From positions 1-45,221 of the forward strand of contig JAVCDK010000098.1 of assembly GCA_030765865.1 (NCBI GenBank): a stretch of DNA of 45,221 bases, in the 5' to 3' direction. The notes beneath the pieces are model-generated. The model was not told where the DNA came from. It worked only from the letters and a program-made list of their open reading frames with translations, and did no database searches. The stretch comes from Candidatus Celaenobacter antarcticus. GTDB taxonomy: Bacteria > Cloacimonadota > Cloacimonadia > JGIOTU-2. Positions 1-9,429 of this stretch are shown here, piece after piece. Made by a program: the position numbers and the translations under genes. Numbering within the stretch: position 1 is the first letter of the stretch; every line of letters starts with the position of its first letter.

Positions 1-2
1 AA

Positions 3-71
3 ATCAATGAATTAAAGCCAATTTCTTATCATAAAACCATAATTCCTGAAATAAAAAACGAAAAAAAGTAA
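3..71 (+). CDS. possible 3' end of an upstream gene
   Basis: An open frame enters from the left edge and runs 22 codons to a TAA at 69-71. It is rich in Lys, Ile and Glu, as many protein tails in this AT-rich genome would be. Nothing in it is recognisable, and an open frame this short can occur by chance. It is listed because the next gene does not start until about 270 and is on the same strand. The 200 bases between show no further gene, only AT-rich sequence. Confidence 0.25.
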   Translation: MNELKPISYHKTIIPEIKNEKK

Positions 72-272
72 ATCTAAACCGAATATTATAAAATCATAAC
101 TAAAATTCCTTTATGGAATTTCCTGGATTAAGTTACATTTTAATTTTTTTATCAGCATTTATCAGTTTCATCAGCGTAAATTTGTGTTCTATTTCTTTCT
201 TGATATTTTCAAGGAAATTGACATCCAATCTTGCATACAAAGATTCACATGAAAGAATTCTCAGGACATGCA

Positions 273-3200
273 ATGCGAAAAAAATATCTAAATTTGATAA
301 TCATACTTGTTATAATTTTACTCAATCACTCATCACTTTTTGCAAAGAAAAAATCAGACAAAGAAATTCAAACCTATCCTTACGAATGGTCTTTCCAGCA
401 GGATACAGAACCGTTACAAACTGAGGTCGTTGGCAATCCCCTTGATTATGCAGGAAGGCGAATCGGAATAGATGTACGAAATTTTGAGCTTCCGCGAGCA
501 TATGAAAATTCCTACAGGTTTGCCTGCAGGTTCCCTCTTATAGATTATGTATCTAATCAGCCACTCTATATGAAGCAATGGACAGAAGATGTAAGTGAAC
601 GATTTATTGAGATTCAGAAGAAAGAGGGGATCAAGGTAACGAATTATGCACTTGAATTGCTGCGTGACACTCAAGAATTCCCTTCCATGAGCATATCAGA
701 GAATGTCGAATTGTTAGAAGATTTCAAGGATATGATAAGAAGTAGATCATTTTCTACTTCATATCAAAATGCAGTATCCAAATTGGTTGAGAAATATCTT
801 ATTGCAAAATCGCTGGTTTCAAAAGCAAAAGAAAATCTCTCCCCTGATGATTTAAAATTTTTCAATGATAATCCCGCCTACTTTCTCATTCCGGATGGTG
901 AACACATGCCTTCTCTTACCGGAGATGTTTCAACCCAATTTGAATTTATCGAGCACGCAAGAAAGTTCAAGTATCAGTATATGTTCTTTGCTGCAAAGAT
1001 CATGTCTGAGGCAATTTATAATTACTGGAATCTCACAAAAGATATGAGTGTTTCTGATATTTATAATGATCAATCTGCTTATAAAGAACCATTTATTTAC
1101 GTGACAAATTCATTAAGAATTGTCATCCGGGGAGTAGGGGATGATGTCTATACAAAAGATGCAGATCTTCTTATAGATATTGGCGGAGATGACATTTATC
1201 AAAACAATGCAGGCGGATGTAGATCGAGTTTTGAAGAGATCGCAGTTTGCATAGACCACAACGGAAATGATACCTACGACTCTCCAAATGATACGTATGT
1301 GCAGGGTTTCGGTTTTTTAGGCTGTGGTTTTCTGGCTGATTTCAATGGAAATGATATCTATTCTGCAAAGCATTTTGCGCAGGGTGCTGGTGTGTGTGGA
1401 GTTGGAGTGCTCTGGGATGAGTCTGGTTTTGATACGTATGATGCTCATGCATTCTGCCAGGGAGCAGGTATGTTCGGGTTGGGCATGCTGCTGGATAATA
1501 ATGGTGAAGACATATACGATTGCGCGACACTCGGACAGGGTGGGGCAACCACTCTCGGCATGGGCGTTCTCTCCGATCTGGATGGAGATGACCGATATTA
1601 CTTAGCTATTGATGAATCAAAAGACAAATTGGGAAACCTTGCAGGTTACGGACAGGGAGGCGCGCTTTCATTTAGAAATTATCCATGGAGCAAGAAACTC
1701 ACTGCATACGGAGGTGCGGGACTGCTTTTTGATGCATCCGGCAATGACCGCTACTGGGCAAAGGGCTGGTGTGATCAGGGAGGAAGCTATATCATGTCTT
1801 TGGGTGCATTAGTCGACCAATCTGGAAATGATCACTACACTGCAAATACTGGTCAGGGCAGCGGAATTCATATCACCAATGCAATCCTGATCGATAAAGA
1901 AGGGCATGATATTTATGAAGGAGGTTTCCGCACAGGTGGATCAGGTGGAGATCGATCTCCGGGATTCTTCATAGATTATGCAGGAAATGATGTGTATAGA
2001 TCCGGAACTTCTTCCTATGGAACAGGTGTGAAACCCGCGAGTTACTCACTTTTTATAGATTACCAGGGCGCAGACACATATATTTGTGATGAGCCAGAGA
2101 ATGAAATCACTTTCAATAACTGGCAAAGTTTTGGTGGAGTATGGCCTGGATCAGAACCCTATAGCTGCCCATATGCTATTTGCATGGATCTTGAGGGAGA
2201 AGATGATTATCACGTTAGGTATCATAAAAATAATTGTGAAAGATCGAGTTTCGGGCACGGGATTTTCATAGATACTGAGTGGAATGAGGGTGATGTAATT
2301 GGGGAGATCACCAACGAACTGAAAAAGCAGAAGTTGCCAGAACTAAGCGATAAGATAAAGGAATCGACGTATTACAGAGATATTACAGAATTATTGTCAT
2401 CGAGTGCGTTTATCCGTTTTCAGGCAATTGGGAAAATAATTCGGAACTCTGCAGACATCATACCTTATCTTACTGAAACCCTCAAGACTTCAGAAAACCG
2501 AAATGTAAATCGTGATGTTCTTGAGATAATTCACTATTACATTATGAATAATATGCTGGATGAGAATACTGAGAAGGAACTGATCTCATGTTTGGATTCA
2601 CCTGATGAAGAAGTACGTTATGTTATCGCAGATGATATCGGAATGTGGAATATTGAAACAGGCGAAAATGCACTGTTAAACATTGCAGTGTCGGATACTT
2701 CTGCGGATGTACGATATGCAGTATTAAGATCATTAGTACAGTTGGAATCAATGAAAGGACTTCTTATTGCCCGCAGATTATCAGAAAAAGATCCATCGGA
2801 AAAAGTGCGTAGAATTGCGACAGACTACCAGGGTGTTGTTGATGATGGAGTTGATCCTTTTCCTTTGTTGAGCTATATTCTACAGCATGATTCTTCTCCA
2901 TCTGTTCGAGTTGAAGCAGCGGAAGCATTTGGAAAACTCAAAGATGATAGAGCTGTTCCTCTACTTAGAAAAGCATCGCAATCTTTTGATGTGTATCTCC
3001 AGCGTGCTGCAGGGAAAAGTCTCGCAGAATTAGGATATATTGAGGGAATCGATATTCTGATAAAATCTCTCTCATTTCCTTCGATAGATGCGTTTGAAAA
3101 TTATAACTATAATGTTCCAAATTTTATTTCTATGTACTCCGGATTTGACCTACCCGAATCAGAACGATATGATCAGCAGAAATGGCGTGAATGGTTTGAT

Positions 3201-3632
3201 AAAAATAAATTCCAAATCGATATTCAAGAGAATCTGAAGAATTTGGATGTGTACCATGTTTTGCAGGATTCAATAGACCAATTTGAGCAACAAGAGAAAA
3301 TACCATTTCTTGAAAAATTTGTAGCCTCTCATTCGAATTTTATTAAAGCAAAGAAGGATCTCGCCCAAATTCTGAACAGAGCTGCCTGGGATATGGTAAC
3401 TGCTCCGGAAACTTCCGAAAAATATAATCCCAAGAGTGGGGTAGAATATGCAAAACGAGCCGTCGAACTCGACCCTCAATTGAATTATATTGACACACTT
3501 GCAGAAGCATATTATCAAAATGGTGATTATGCTAATGCACTTAAAATATGCAACGATATTATAGGGGATAATCCGAAAGATAAGATGTTTTTAGAGAGAA
3601 AAGAACTGTGCGAAAAGAAACTCCAAAATTAA
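273..3632 (+). CDS. exported protein with G-x-D-x-Y repeats, HEAT repeats and C-terminal TPR
   Basis: The ATG at 273 is preferred over in-frame ATGs at 231 and 249. It follows an AGGA at 263-266 and opens directly onto a signal peptide (MRKKYLNL, then a hydrophobic run ending at L-F-A-K). Residues about 30-280 are mostly helical and unrecognised. Residues about 285-650 hold 13 copies of a short motif, hydrophobic-D-x-x-G-x-D-x-Y, for example FNGNDIY, LDGDDRY and KEGHDIY. They are separated by glycine-rich stretches such as GFGFLGCGFL, suggesting a beta-solenoid, perhaps calcium-binding because of the regular acidic residues. Residues about 700-935 contain HEAT/PBS-lyase-like helical repeats (DSSPSVRVEAAEAFGKL). 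The end, about 1040-1115, looks like TPR. No sorting domain is present, so it may stay periplasmic. Function unknown; the repeats point to a scaffold or binding role. Confidence 0.85.
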   Translation: MRKKYLNLIIILVIILLNHSSLFAKKKSDKEIQTYPYEWSFQQDTEPLQTEVVGNPLDYAGRRIGIDVRNFELPRAYENSYRFACRFPLIDYVSNQPLYMKQWTEDVSERFIEIQKKEGIKVTNYALELLRDTQEFPSMSISENVELLEDFKDMIRSRSFSTSYQNAVSKLVEKYLIAKSLVSKAKENLSPDDLKFFNDNPAYFLIPDGEHMPSLTGDVSTQFEFIEHARKFKYQYMFFAAKIMSEAIYNYWNLTKDMSVSDIYNDQSAYKEPFIYVTNSLRIVIRGVGDDVYTKDADLLIDIGGDDIYQNNAGGCRSSFEEIAVCIDHNGNDTYDSPNDTYVQGFGFLGCGFLADFNGNDIYSAKHFAQGAGVCGVGVLWDESGFDTYDAHAFCQGAGMFGLGMLLDNNGEDIYDCATLGQGGATTLGMGVLSDLDGDDRYYLAIDESKDKLGNLAGYGQGGALSFRNYPWSKKLTAYGGAGLLFDASGNDRYWAKGWCDQGGSYIMSLGALVDQSGNDHYTANTGQGSGIHITNAILIDKEGHDIYEGGFRTGGSGGDRSPGFFIDYAGNDVYRSGTSSYGTGVKPASYSLFIDYQGADTYICDEPENEITFNNWQSFGGVWPGSEPYSCPYAICMDLEGEDDYHVRYHKNNCERSSFGHGIFIDTEWNEGDVIGEITNELKKQKLPELSDKIKESTYYRDITELLSSSAFIRFQAIGKIIRNSADIIPYLTETLKTSENRNVNRDVLEIIHYYIMNNMLDENTEKELISCLDSPDEEVRYVIADDIGMWNIETGENALLNIAVSDTSADVRYAVLRSLVQLESMKGLLIARRLSEKDPSEKVRRIATDYQGVVDDGVDPFPLLSYILQHDSSPSVRVEAAEAFGKLKDDRAVPLLRKASQSFDVYLQRAAGKSLAELGYIEGIDILIKSLSFPSIDAFENYNYNVPNFISMYSGFDLPESERYDQQKWREWFDKNKFQIDIQENLKNLDVYHVLQDSIDQFEQQEKIPFLEKFVASHSNFIKAKKDLAQILNRAAWDMVTAPETSEKYNPKSGVEYAKRAVELDPQLNYIDTLAEAYYQNGDYANALKICNDIIGDNPKDKMFLERKELCEKKLQN

Positions 3633-3711
3633 AAATTTCTAAGTTATTGACGGAAATTATTTATTTTTTCTATTTTGAAATTAGTTTTTTACTAAATATA
3701 TAAGGATGACT

Positions 3712-5376
3712 ATGGAAAAGTTTGATATCAATAATTACAAAGAATTCAATATAGTTTTACAGCAACTAAATGAACTTATTGGGAAACAAAGTAAACATAT
3801 CAAAGAGCTTATTCATATTGGTGAGTCCCTCTCAGCAAAAAATAGTCTGGTAAACATTTTTACTCTGATCCTCAACGAAGCAATGGATTATGCAAATGCC
3901 GATGGGGGCACTATTTATATTGTCTCTAATGATAAAAAGTTCCTTGATTTCAAACTAACCTATAATAAATTTCTGAATTTAAGAATGGGGAATGTGGATG
4001 CACCGATAACATGGCCAAGCATACCACTCTATTTAAAAACCGGTTTAGCAAATATGAGCTATATGGTCTCTTATGTGTATCATACAAAGGATAGCAAAAC
4101 CTTTGATGATGTGTATGAACAGAAGCTGTTTGATAATGCTGGCACTCAAAAATTTGATACACGCAATAAATATCGTTCTGAATCAATGGCAGCTATTCCG
4201 CTAATAAATCATGAAGATGTGGTGATGGGTGTGATCCAGCTCATTAATGCGATGGATAATGATGGTAACATTATTCCATTTGGAACAGACCATATTGAAA
4301 TGCTTAATTCTCTTGCGTCGCAAGCTGCTATCTCACTTTCTAATACAAGACTAATTGAAAATCTTGAAGAATTGCTTCTGCAATTTATCAAATCTATCGG
4401 TTCCGCAATAGACAGAAAATCCAAATATACTGCCGGGCATGTCAAACGGGTGGCAACACTTACAGAAGAAATAGCCCAAAGAATAAATGAGGATGAGGAT
4501 GGTTTTTTCAAAGATGTGTATTTTAATGGTGATCAATTAAAAGAACTCTCGATGGCAGGGTGGATGCATGATGTCGGTAAAATTGTCACGCCTGAATATA
4601 TCATGGACAAATCAACTAAACTCCAGACGATCATTGATAGAATTGAGCTCATAAAAATTCGATGTGAACTGTTGAAACAAGTCATCAAAAAAGATATTAA
4701 TAAATTGCAGTTAGATAGCAAGCTAACCAAAGAAAAAAAGCAAGAACTAATAAAAATTTCCAATCAAATAGACCAAGACATTTCTCTGATTGAGAAAATG
4801 AATTTTGGCGTGGAAAAATTTTCAGATGAAAACAAAAATGAAATAAAACGAATATATTCTTTTTCCTATTTTTCAGAAGGAAAAGAATACAAGATCATCT
4901 CTGAAGACGAGATGAAGAATCTAATGATAAGCAGAGGCACTCTTACTGATGATGAATTTGCCATTATGAAAGATCATGCACAGGTAACCTGGGAAATGCT
5001 TTCTACTCTTCAATTTCCCAAAAAGTATGAGAATGTACCCCTCTATGCGGCTTCACATCATGAGAGATTGGATGGGGGTGGGTACCCTAACAATCTACCT
5101 GAAGCAAAGATACCTATGCAAGCTCGCATAATTGCCGTGGCTGATGTCTTTGAAGCGCTTCTTAGCATACGTCCTTATAAGAAAGGAAAAAAGATCAGTG
5201 AAGCATTGAAAATAATGGCTTTAATGGTTCGAGACCACCAGCTTGATAAAAATGTGATGGATATCTTGTTGGATTCCGGGTTGTATATGTCCTTTGCCAA
5301 AAAAATAGCTAAACAAGAACAGATCGACAAAGTGGATATTAATATTTTTAAAAGTATTTATCATATAGAAAAATGA
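3712..5376 (+). CDS. GAF and HD-GYP domain cyclic-di-GMP phosphodiesterase
   Basis: The start at 3712 is chosen over ATG 3706 because AAGGA at 3702-3706 is then 5 nt away. Residues about 20-230 form a GAF sensor domain. Residues about 235-550 form an HD-GYP phosphodiesterase: the metal-binding HD pair is H286-D287 in MHDVGK, and the signature HHERLDGGGYP lies at 449-459. HD-GYP proteins hydrolyse cyclic di-GMP. About 110 charged, coiled-coil-like residues separate the HD and HHE parts, beginning TIIDRIELIKIR; this matches a known GAF/HD-GYP subgroup rather than a new insertion. No signal peptide, so cytoplasmic. It is the first gene of a coupled operon: its TGA overlaps the ATG of the cyclase gene. 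All key residues are present, so activity is expected. Confidence 0.9.
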   Translation: MEKFDINNYKEFNIVLQQLNELIGKQSKHIKELIHIGESLSAKNSLVNIFTLILNEAMDYANADGGTIYIVSNDKKFLDFKLTYNKFLNLRMGNVDAPITWPSIPLYLKTGLANMSYMVSYVYHTKDSKTFDDVYEQKLFDNAGTQKFDTRNKYRSESMAAIPLINHEDVVMGVIQLINAMDNDGNIIPFGTDHIEMLNSLASQAAISLSNTRLIENLEELLLQFIKSIGSAIDRKSKYTAGHVKRVATLTEEIAQRINEDEDGFFKDVYFNGDQLKELSMAGWMHDVGKIVTPEYIMDKSTKLQTIIDRIELIKIRCELLKQVIKKDINKLQLDSKLTKEKKQELIKISNQIDQDISLIEKMNFGVEKFSDENKNEIKRIYSFSYFSEGKEYKIISEDEMKNLMISRGTLTDDEFAIMKDHAQVTWEMLSTLQFPKKYENVPLYAASHHERLDGGGYPNNLPEAKIPMQARIIAVADVFEALLSIRPYKKGKKISEALKIMALMVRDHQLDKNVMDILLDSGLYMSFAKKIAKQEQIDKVDINIFKSIYHIEK

Positions 5377-7298
5377 AAAAACTCCTTTTGCTCATTGCAG
5401 TTTTGGTACTGACAACTTACTCACTTCAGGGGATAACAGAAGTTGATAGTCTTAAAATTGCAGTGCAAGATGCTCCGATCGATGAGCGAATTTCCATCCT
5501 AAACACTCTCGCGACAAAATACTGGTATATCGACCCGGATTCAAGTATCTTTTTTGCATGCAGAGCACTCGAACTTGCTCAAACCAGTAAAGATAAGATG
5601 CATGAAGCTGAAGCATATCATAAATTAGGCGGAGCTTACTATTTTCTCAGTGATTACAGTAAAGCCCTTGAAAACTATAAGAAGTCTTTGCTGATCAAGA
5701 AAGAACTTATGGACAATGAGGGAGTAGCAAAGATCTCTAATAATATCGGTATGATATATCAGGAGTTGGGAAGCTATGATAAAGCATTAGATAACTATAT
5801 GCTCGCTTTGCAGTTTTATGAGGCTTCTCAGGATGAAAAAAAAATAGCAGTTATACTTAACAATATCGGCACAGTATACGGAGACCTGAAAAACTACGAT
5901 AAAGCATTGTTTTCCTATATGCATTCTTTAGAGATCAAACAAAAGCTTGATGATAAAAGGGGTATTGCAAGCACACTTCATAATATTGGACGAGCATATG
6001 ATAATTTGAAAGAGTATGATAAAGCTCTTGAATACTACGAGCGCTCAATAGTTCTAAAAAAAGAATTGAATAATCAATATGGTCTCGCTCTCACAATGAA
6101 CAATATTGGTAAAGTCTATTCCGAACAGAATAAAATTGAGAAAGCTCTTACATATTATGATGATGCCCTGCAGATCGAAGAAGCTCTTGGAGATAAGTTC
6201 GGAGAAGCCAATACTCTAAATAATATTGGTGAAGCATATATAACTCTGTATGATTTGAGCAAAGCTGAAAATTATATACAACAAGCACTGGAAATAGCGC
6301 AGGAAATAGATGCGAAATATATTATTGAAGCTAGTTATCTATATTTATCTGATCTTCATGAAATGAGAGGACAACCTGAAAAAGCTTTGATTTATTATCA
6401 AAAAATGTTTGAAATAAATCAGGAAATATTCAATGAGCAGGTACGTGATAAGATAGCAATGCTCCAAACCAGATATGAGACTGAGAAAAAGGATCAGGAG
6501 ATCGAACTCTTAATTAAGGAAAGAGATATTAATGAACTCACCATTGAGAAACAGCAAAACTTAAGAAATTTTCTTATTGTGCTCATTTTCTTAGTTATCA
6601 TTATTGCAATAATAATGTATATAAGTTATCGTCAAAAAAGAAAAGATAATCAAGTTATCGCTGAGGAAAAAGCAAAGTCTGACAAACTTTTGTTGAACAT
6701 CTTGCCTGTTCGAATTGCACATGATTTGAAAGAAACCGGCACGACAGAACCCGAGTTATTTAAAGATGTGTCGGTTTATTTTTCTGATATTGTGGGTTTT
6801 ACAGTTGCTTCTGCCAATCTTACCCCGAAAAAGCTCATTGATGAATTAAATGAGATATTTACTGCTTTTGATGAAATCATAGAAAAATATGAGTGCGAAC
6901 GGATAAAAACGATTGGCGATGCATATCTTGCTGTTGGAGGAATGAACAGAAGTAATGAAACGCCTGCAATAAATATAGTTCGCGCAGCCATTGCGCATAT
7001 AGAATATTTGAAAAAACGAAATAAATCATCCGATATTAAATGGCAGATCAGAGTCGGCATCCACACTGGAGATGTGATAGGTGGTGTGGTGGGTATAAAA
7101 AAATATATTTATGATGTATTCGGTGATACAATAAATTTGGCAGCAAGAATGGAACAATATTCGGATACGATGAAAATTAATATTAGTGAAGATACATATC
7201 AATACCTAAAAAACAATTTTACCTGTATCGAACGGGACGGTATTGTTGTGAAAGGAAAAGGAGTAATGAAAATGTATTTTGTGGAAGGTGTTATATGA
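5373..7298 (+). CDS. TPR-linked membrane class III adenylate cyclase
   Basis: Starts in an ATGA overlap with the HD-GYP gene. It has a signal peptide (residues 1-19), at least six TPRs at about 55-370 with regular NNIGxxY and YDKALxYY motifs, a membrane segment at about 393-415, then a class III nucleotide cyclase domain at about 460-640. Metal-binding aspartates are D472 (FSDIVGFT) and D516 (KTIGDAY). Adenine-selecting K512 and D581 (YDVFGD) indicate ATP rather than GTP as substrate. Transition-state residues N588 and R592 are present. It should therefore be an active adenylate cyclase with a periplasmic TPR sensor. The TPRs may sense a protein or peptide ligand outside the inner membrane (inference). 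Its TGA overlaps the next ATG. Confidence 0.92.
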   Translation: MKKLLLLIAVLVLTTYSLQGITEVDSLKIAVQDAPIDERISILNTLATKYWYIDPDSSIFFACRALELAQTSKDKMHEAEAYHKLGGAYYFLSDYSKALENYKKSLLIKKELMDNEGVAKISNNIGMIYQELGSYDKALDNYMLALQFYEASQDEKKIAVILNNIGTVYGDLKNYDKALFSYMHSLEIKQKLDDKRGIASTLHNIGRAYDNLKEYDKALEYYERSIVLKKELNNQYGLALTMNNIGKVYSEQNKIEKALTYYDDALQIEEALGDKFGEANTLNNIGEAYITLYDLSKAENYIQQALEIAQEIDAKYIIEASYLYLSDLHEMRGQPEKALIYYQKMFEINQEIFNEQVRDKIAMLQTRYETEKKDQEIELLIKERDINELTIEKQQNLRNFLIVLIFLVIIIAIIMYISYRQKRKDNQVIAEEKAKSDKLLLNILPVRIAHDLKETGTTEPELFKDVSVYFSDIVGFTVASANLTPKKLIDELNEIFTAFDEIIEKYECERIKTIGDAYLAVGGMNRSNETPAINIVRAAIAHIEYLKKRNKSSDIKWQIRVGIHTGDVIGGVVGIKKYIYDVFGDTINLAARMEQYSDTMKINISEDTYQYLKNNFTCIERDGIVVKGKGVMKMYFVEGVI

Positions 7299-8245
7299 AG
7301 CAATTACCAATTTCAATCTTATATGTAGAGGACGAACATATTATTCTTCAATCAGTCACAGAATTATTAGAGGATAAAGTTCGAGACCTATATCTCGCGA
7401 TGAACGCCACTGAAGCGCTTGAGCTTTTTAAGAAACACAAACCCGATGTGGTTATTACGGATATAAAAATGCCGGGTATGGATGGGCTGGCGCTTCTAAG
7501 GGAAATAAAAAAGATAAAAAGCGATACGAAGCTGGTGATCCTGACTGCATTTGGGAAAAAAAATTATCTCATGGATGCGATCACCCTTGGGGTTGACAAA
7601 TTTATTTTGAAACCTATTGAAGAAAGTTCTTATTTTCAAGAATTGCAGGATCTATCCAACTCTATAAAATTAGAAAAACAGCTCAAACTTGAAGAAGAAC
7701 GAAGAAAAAAAGCTCAGAAAGAATTGGAAGATGCGAATAAGAGATTGAGCAAATTAGCCAGAACCGATCCGTTAACAGGACTGTCCAATCGTCGGGATAT
7801 TTATGAGAAAATAGAATATGAGATTAGTCGTTTTGAAAGAAATAATGAAACTTTTGCAATTGTTATCGGGGACATAGATGATTTTAAAAATGTCAATGAT
7901 AACCTTGGACATGATGCAGGTGATTTCGTGCTCTTTTCTCTTGCTCATCAGATGCACTCCATGCTTCGAAAGCAAGATATTGTCGGAAGATGGGGGGGAG
8001 AGGAGTTCATATTAATGCTTCCTAATACAAAATTAGACGGCGCAAAAATAATTGTTGAAAAAGTCAGAGAGGCTATCCAGGATAAAGTGATACATTATAA
8101 GGATAAGGAAATATCCGTAACAATTACCTTTGGTATAGTGATATTTGATGAAATGCAACCGATAAATGATTGTATAAAAAAAGCAGATGTTGCACTCTAT
8201 AAAGGGAAAAAGAAAGGGAAGAACTGTGTAGTAGTGTATGAATAA
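7295..8245 (+). CDS. response regulator with GGDEF diguanylate cyclase domain
   Basis: ATG overlaps the cyclase stop as ATGA, so it is translationally coupled. Residues 1-120 are a receiver: an acidic pair at the start (VEDE), phosphoacceptor D56 (VVITDIKMPG) and the conserved Lys in ILKPIE. A coiled linker of about 40 residues leads to a GGDEF domain at about 155-315. The active-site motif is GGEEF at 234-238, and an RxxD inhibitory site (RKQD, 225-228) lies five residues upstream, so the enzyme should make cyclic di-GMP and be product-inhibited. No histidine kinase gene is adjacent, so its phosphodonor is unknown. With the HD-GYP protein two genes upstream, the operon encodes both synthesis and breakdown of c-di-GMP. 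Confidence 0.93.
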   Translation: MKQLPISILYVEDEHIILQSVTELLEDKVRDLYLAMNATEALELFKKHKPDVVITDIKMPGMDGLALLREIKKIKSDTKLVILTAFGKKNYLMDAITLGVDKFILKPIEESSYFQELQDLSNSIKLEKQLKLEEERRKKAQKELEDANKRLSKLARTDPLTGLSNRRDIYEKIEYEISRFERNNETFAIVIGDIDDFKNVNDNLGHDAGDFVLFSLAHQMHSMLRKQDIVGRWGGEEFILMLPNTKLDGAKIIVEKVREAIQDKVIHYKDKEISVTITFGIVIFDEMQPINDCIKKADVALYKGKKKGKNCVVVYE

Positions 8246-8344
8246 TAAATGATTTAAAAGATTAAGATTTGAATTTATAAAGATATTAACAAACTACACT
8301 AATCTAATTAGAGGTAAAAATCTTTCCTACTCCAAAAAAACTTG

Positions 8345-8370
8345 ACGCTCGATATGAGCGTATTAATTTT
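8345..8370 (+). terminator. possible intrinsic terminator after the signalling operon
   Basis: A 6-bp inverted repeat, ACGCTC / GAGCGT with a 5-nt loop, is followed within a few bases by a T-rich run. It lies about 100 nt after the diguanylate cyclase stop. A second AT-only inverted repeat, TTCAAA / TTTGAA, follows at 8374-8389. The stem is short, so termination strength is uncertain. Confidence 0.4.
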
Positions 8371-8406
8371 TTGTTCAAATTTTTTTGAATAAAAAATCAA
8401 GGATGA

Positions 8407-9408
8407 ATGTTAATAATAAAAATGACTAAAAAATATTTGCCATTGCTTTTGCTAACTATCTTACTATTAGCCAGTTGTGCAGATTTTCTTGAACCAATTA
8501 TTAACAATGGGGAGCTTGTGATCGAAGCAATTATTCCCACTATCGGCTTTGCCAGAGATGTATTTGTCTCTGATGATTATATCTATATAGCCGAAGATCA
8601 AGCTGGTTTTTCTATTTATGATAAGACTAATAATTTGCTTGTGACACATTATTATGGAAATATTGAAAATGCCCGGCTTATTCAAGCAGTCGATGCTATT
8701 AAGCAAGTTTTTGTATACGATCAATATGGAAGTCCTGCTGCGATAATGGTTTATGATATTACCGATCCTTCAAATCCCGCTGAAATGCCACCCATTACTG
8801 GTCAGACCGGCGATATTGAAGCACTGGTCTGTGATATTCAGCCAGATAACAGTATCGATGTTTTATGGACTCATACCAATATTTATCAGTATGGAAATTA
8901 TGATAATATTTGGCTCGGTTCTTATGCATATAACTTTCCCAATGCAGTCGGAGGATTTGATATTGTAGACACTCTGCTTTTTGTAACAGGAGAACAGAGA
9001 GGATTGTATATCACAAACCGTAATGATGGCACTATCATAAGTGAAGTTAATACTCCCGGAACAGCAGTCGATGTTAAGGTGTATGGCAATTATGCTTATA
9101 TTGCAGATAAAGAATATGGAATCTCTGTCATTGATATTTCAGATATTACTCAACCTGAGCTGATTTACAATCACGATACTTCCGGATATGCTCAGAGAAT
9201 CGACGCTGAAGAAGATTATCTTACGGTTGCTTCCGGTGGCGGGGGAGTATATCTGTTTGATATTTCAGACAGAGCTCAACCGGAATTCACAGATCGCTGG
9301 GATGATTCGGATATCGGGTATACCTATGATGTAGATATTCACGAGGGGGAAGTATTTGTTGCAACCCGTGAGGGTGTATATCGAATGTTGATAATTAATG
9401 ATAAATAA
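8407..9408 (+). CDS. LVIVD-repeat beta-propeller lipoprotein
   Basis: The N-terminus is a lipoprotein signal: Lys-rich start, hydrophobic stretch, then lipobox L-A-S-C with the lipidated Cys at residue 24. The mature part has several copies of a propeller-blade motif of the LVIVD type, such as AVDVKVYGNYAYIADKEYG followed by a V-I-D-I-S-D strand, and similar units at the N-terminal and C-terminal ends. This predicts a surface or periplasmic beta-propeller, probably for protein or ligand binding. ATG 8407 has AAGGA at 8399-8403, a tight spacing; ATG 8422 is an alternative that keeps the lipobox. It ends 21 nt before the C25 gene, so the two are probably co-transcribed. Confidence 0.8.
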   Translation: MLIIKMTKKYLPLLLLTILLLASCADFLEPIINNGELVIEAIIPTIGFARDVFVSDDYIYIAEDQAGFSIYDKTNNLLVTHYYGNIENARLIQAVDAIKQVFVYDQYGSPAAIMVYDITDPSNPAEMPPITGQTGDIEALVCDIQPDNSIDVLWTHTNIYQYGNYDNIWLGSYAYNFPNAVGGFDIVDTLLFVTGEQRGLYITNRNDGTIISEVNTPGTAVDVKVYGNYAYIADKEYGISVIDISDITQPELIYNHDTSGYAQRIDAEEDYLTVASGGGGVYLFDISDRAQPEFTDRWDDSDIGYTYDVDIHEGEVFVATREGVYRMLIINDK

Positions 9409-9429
9409 AAAAAAGCATAGAGGATCCAA

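Noticed and set aside
113-424. A 103-residue open frame with a hydrophobic N-terminus
   Set aside because: It overlaps the signal-peptide start of the gene at 273 in another frame, and its second half is out-of-frame translation of that gene.
4600-4960. A 110-residue insertion inside the HD-GYP domain as a possible novelty
   Set aside because: The segment beginning TIIDRIELIKIR matches what I know of a recurrent GAF/HD-GYP subgroup, so it is not specific to this gene.
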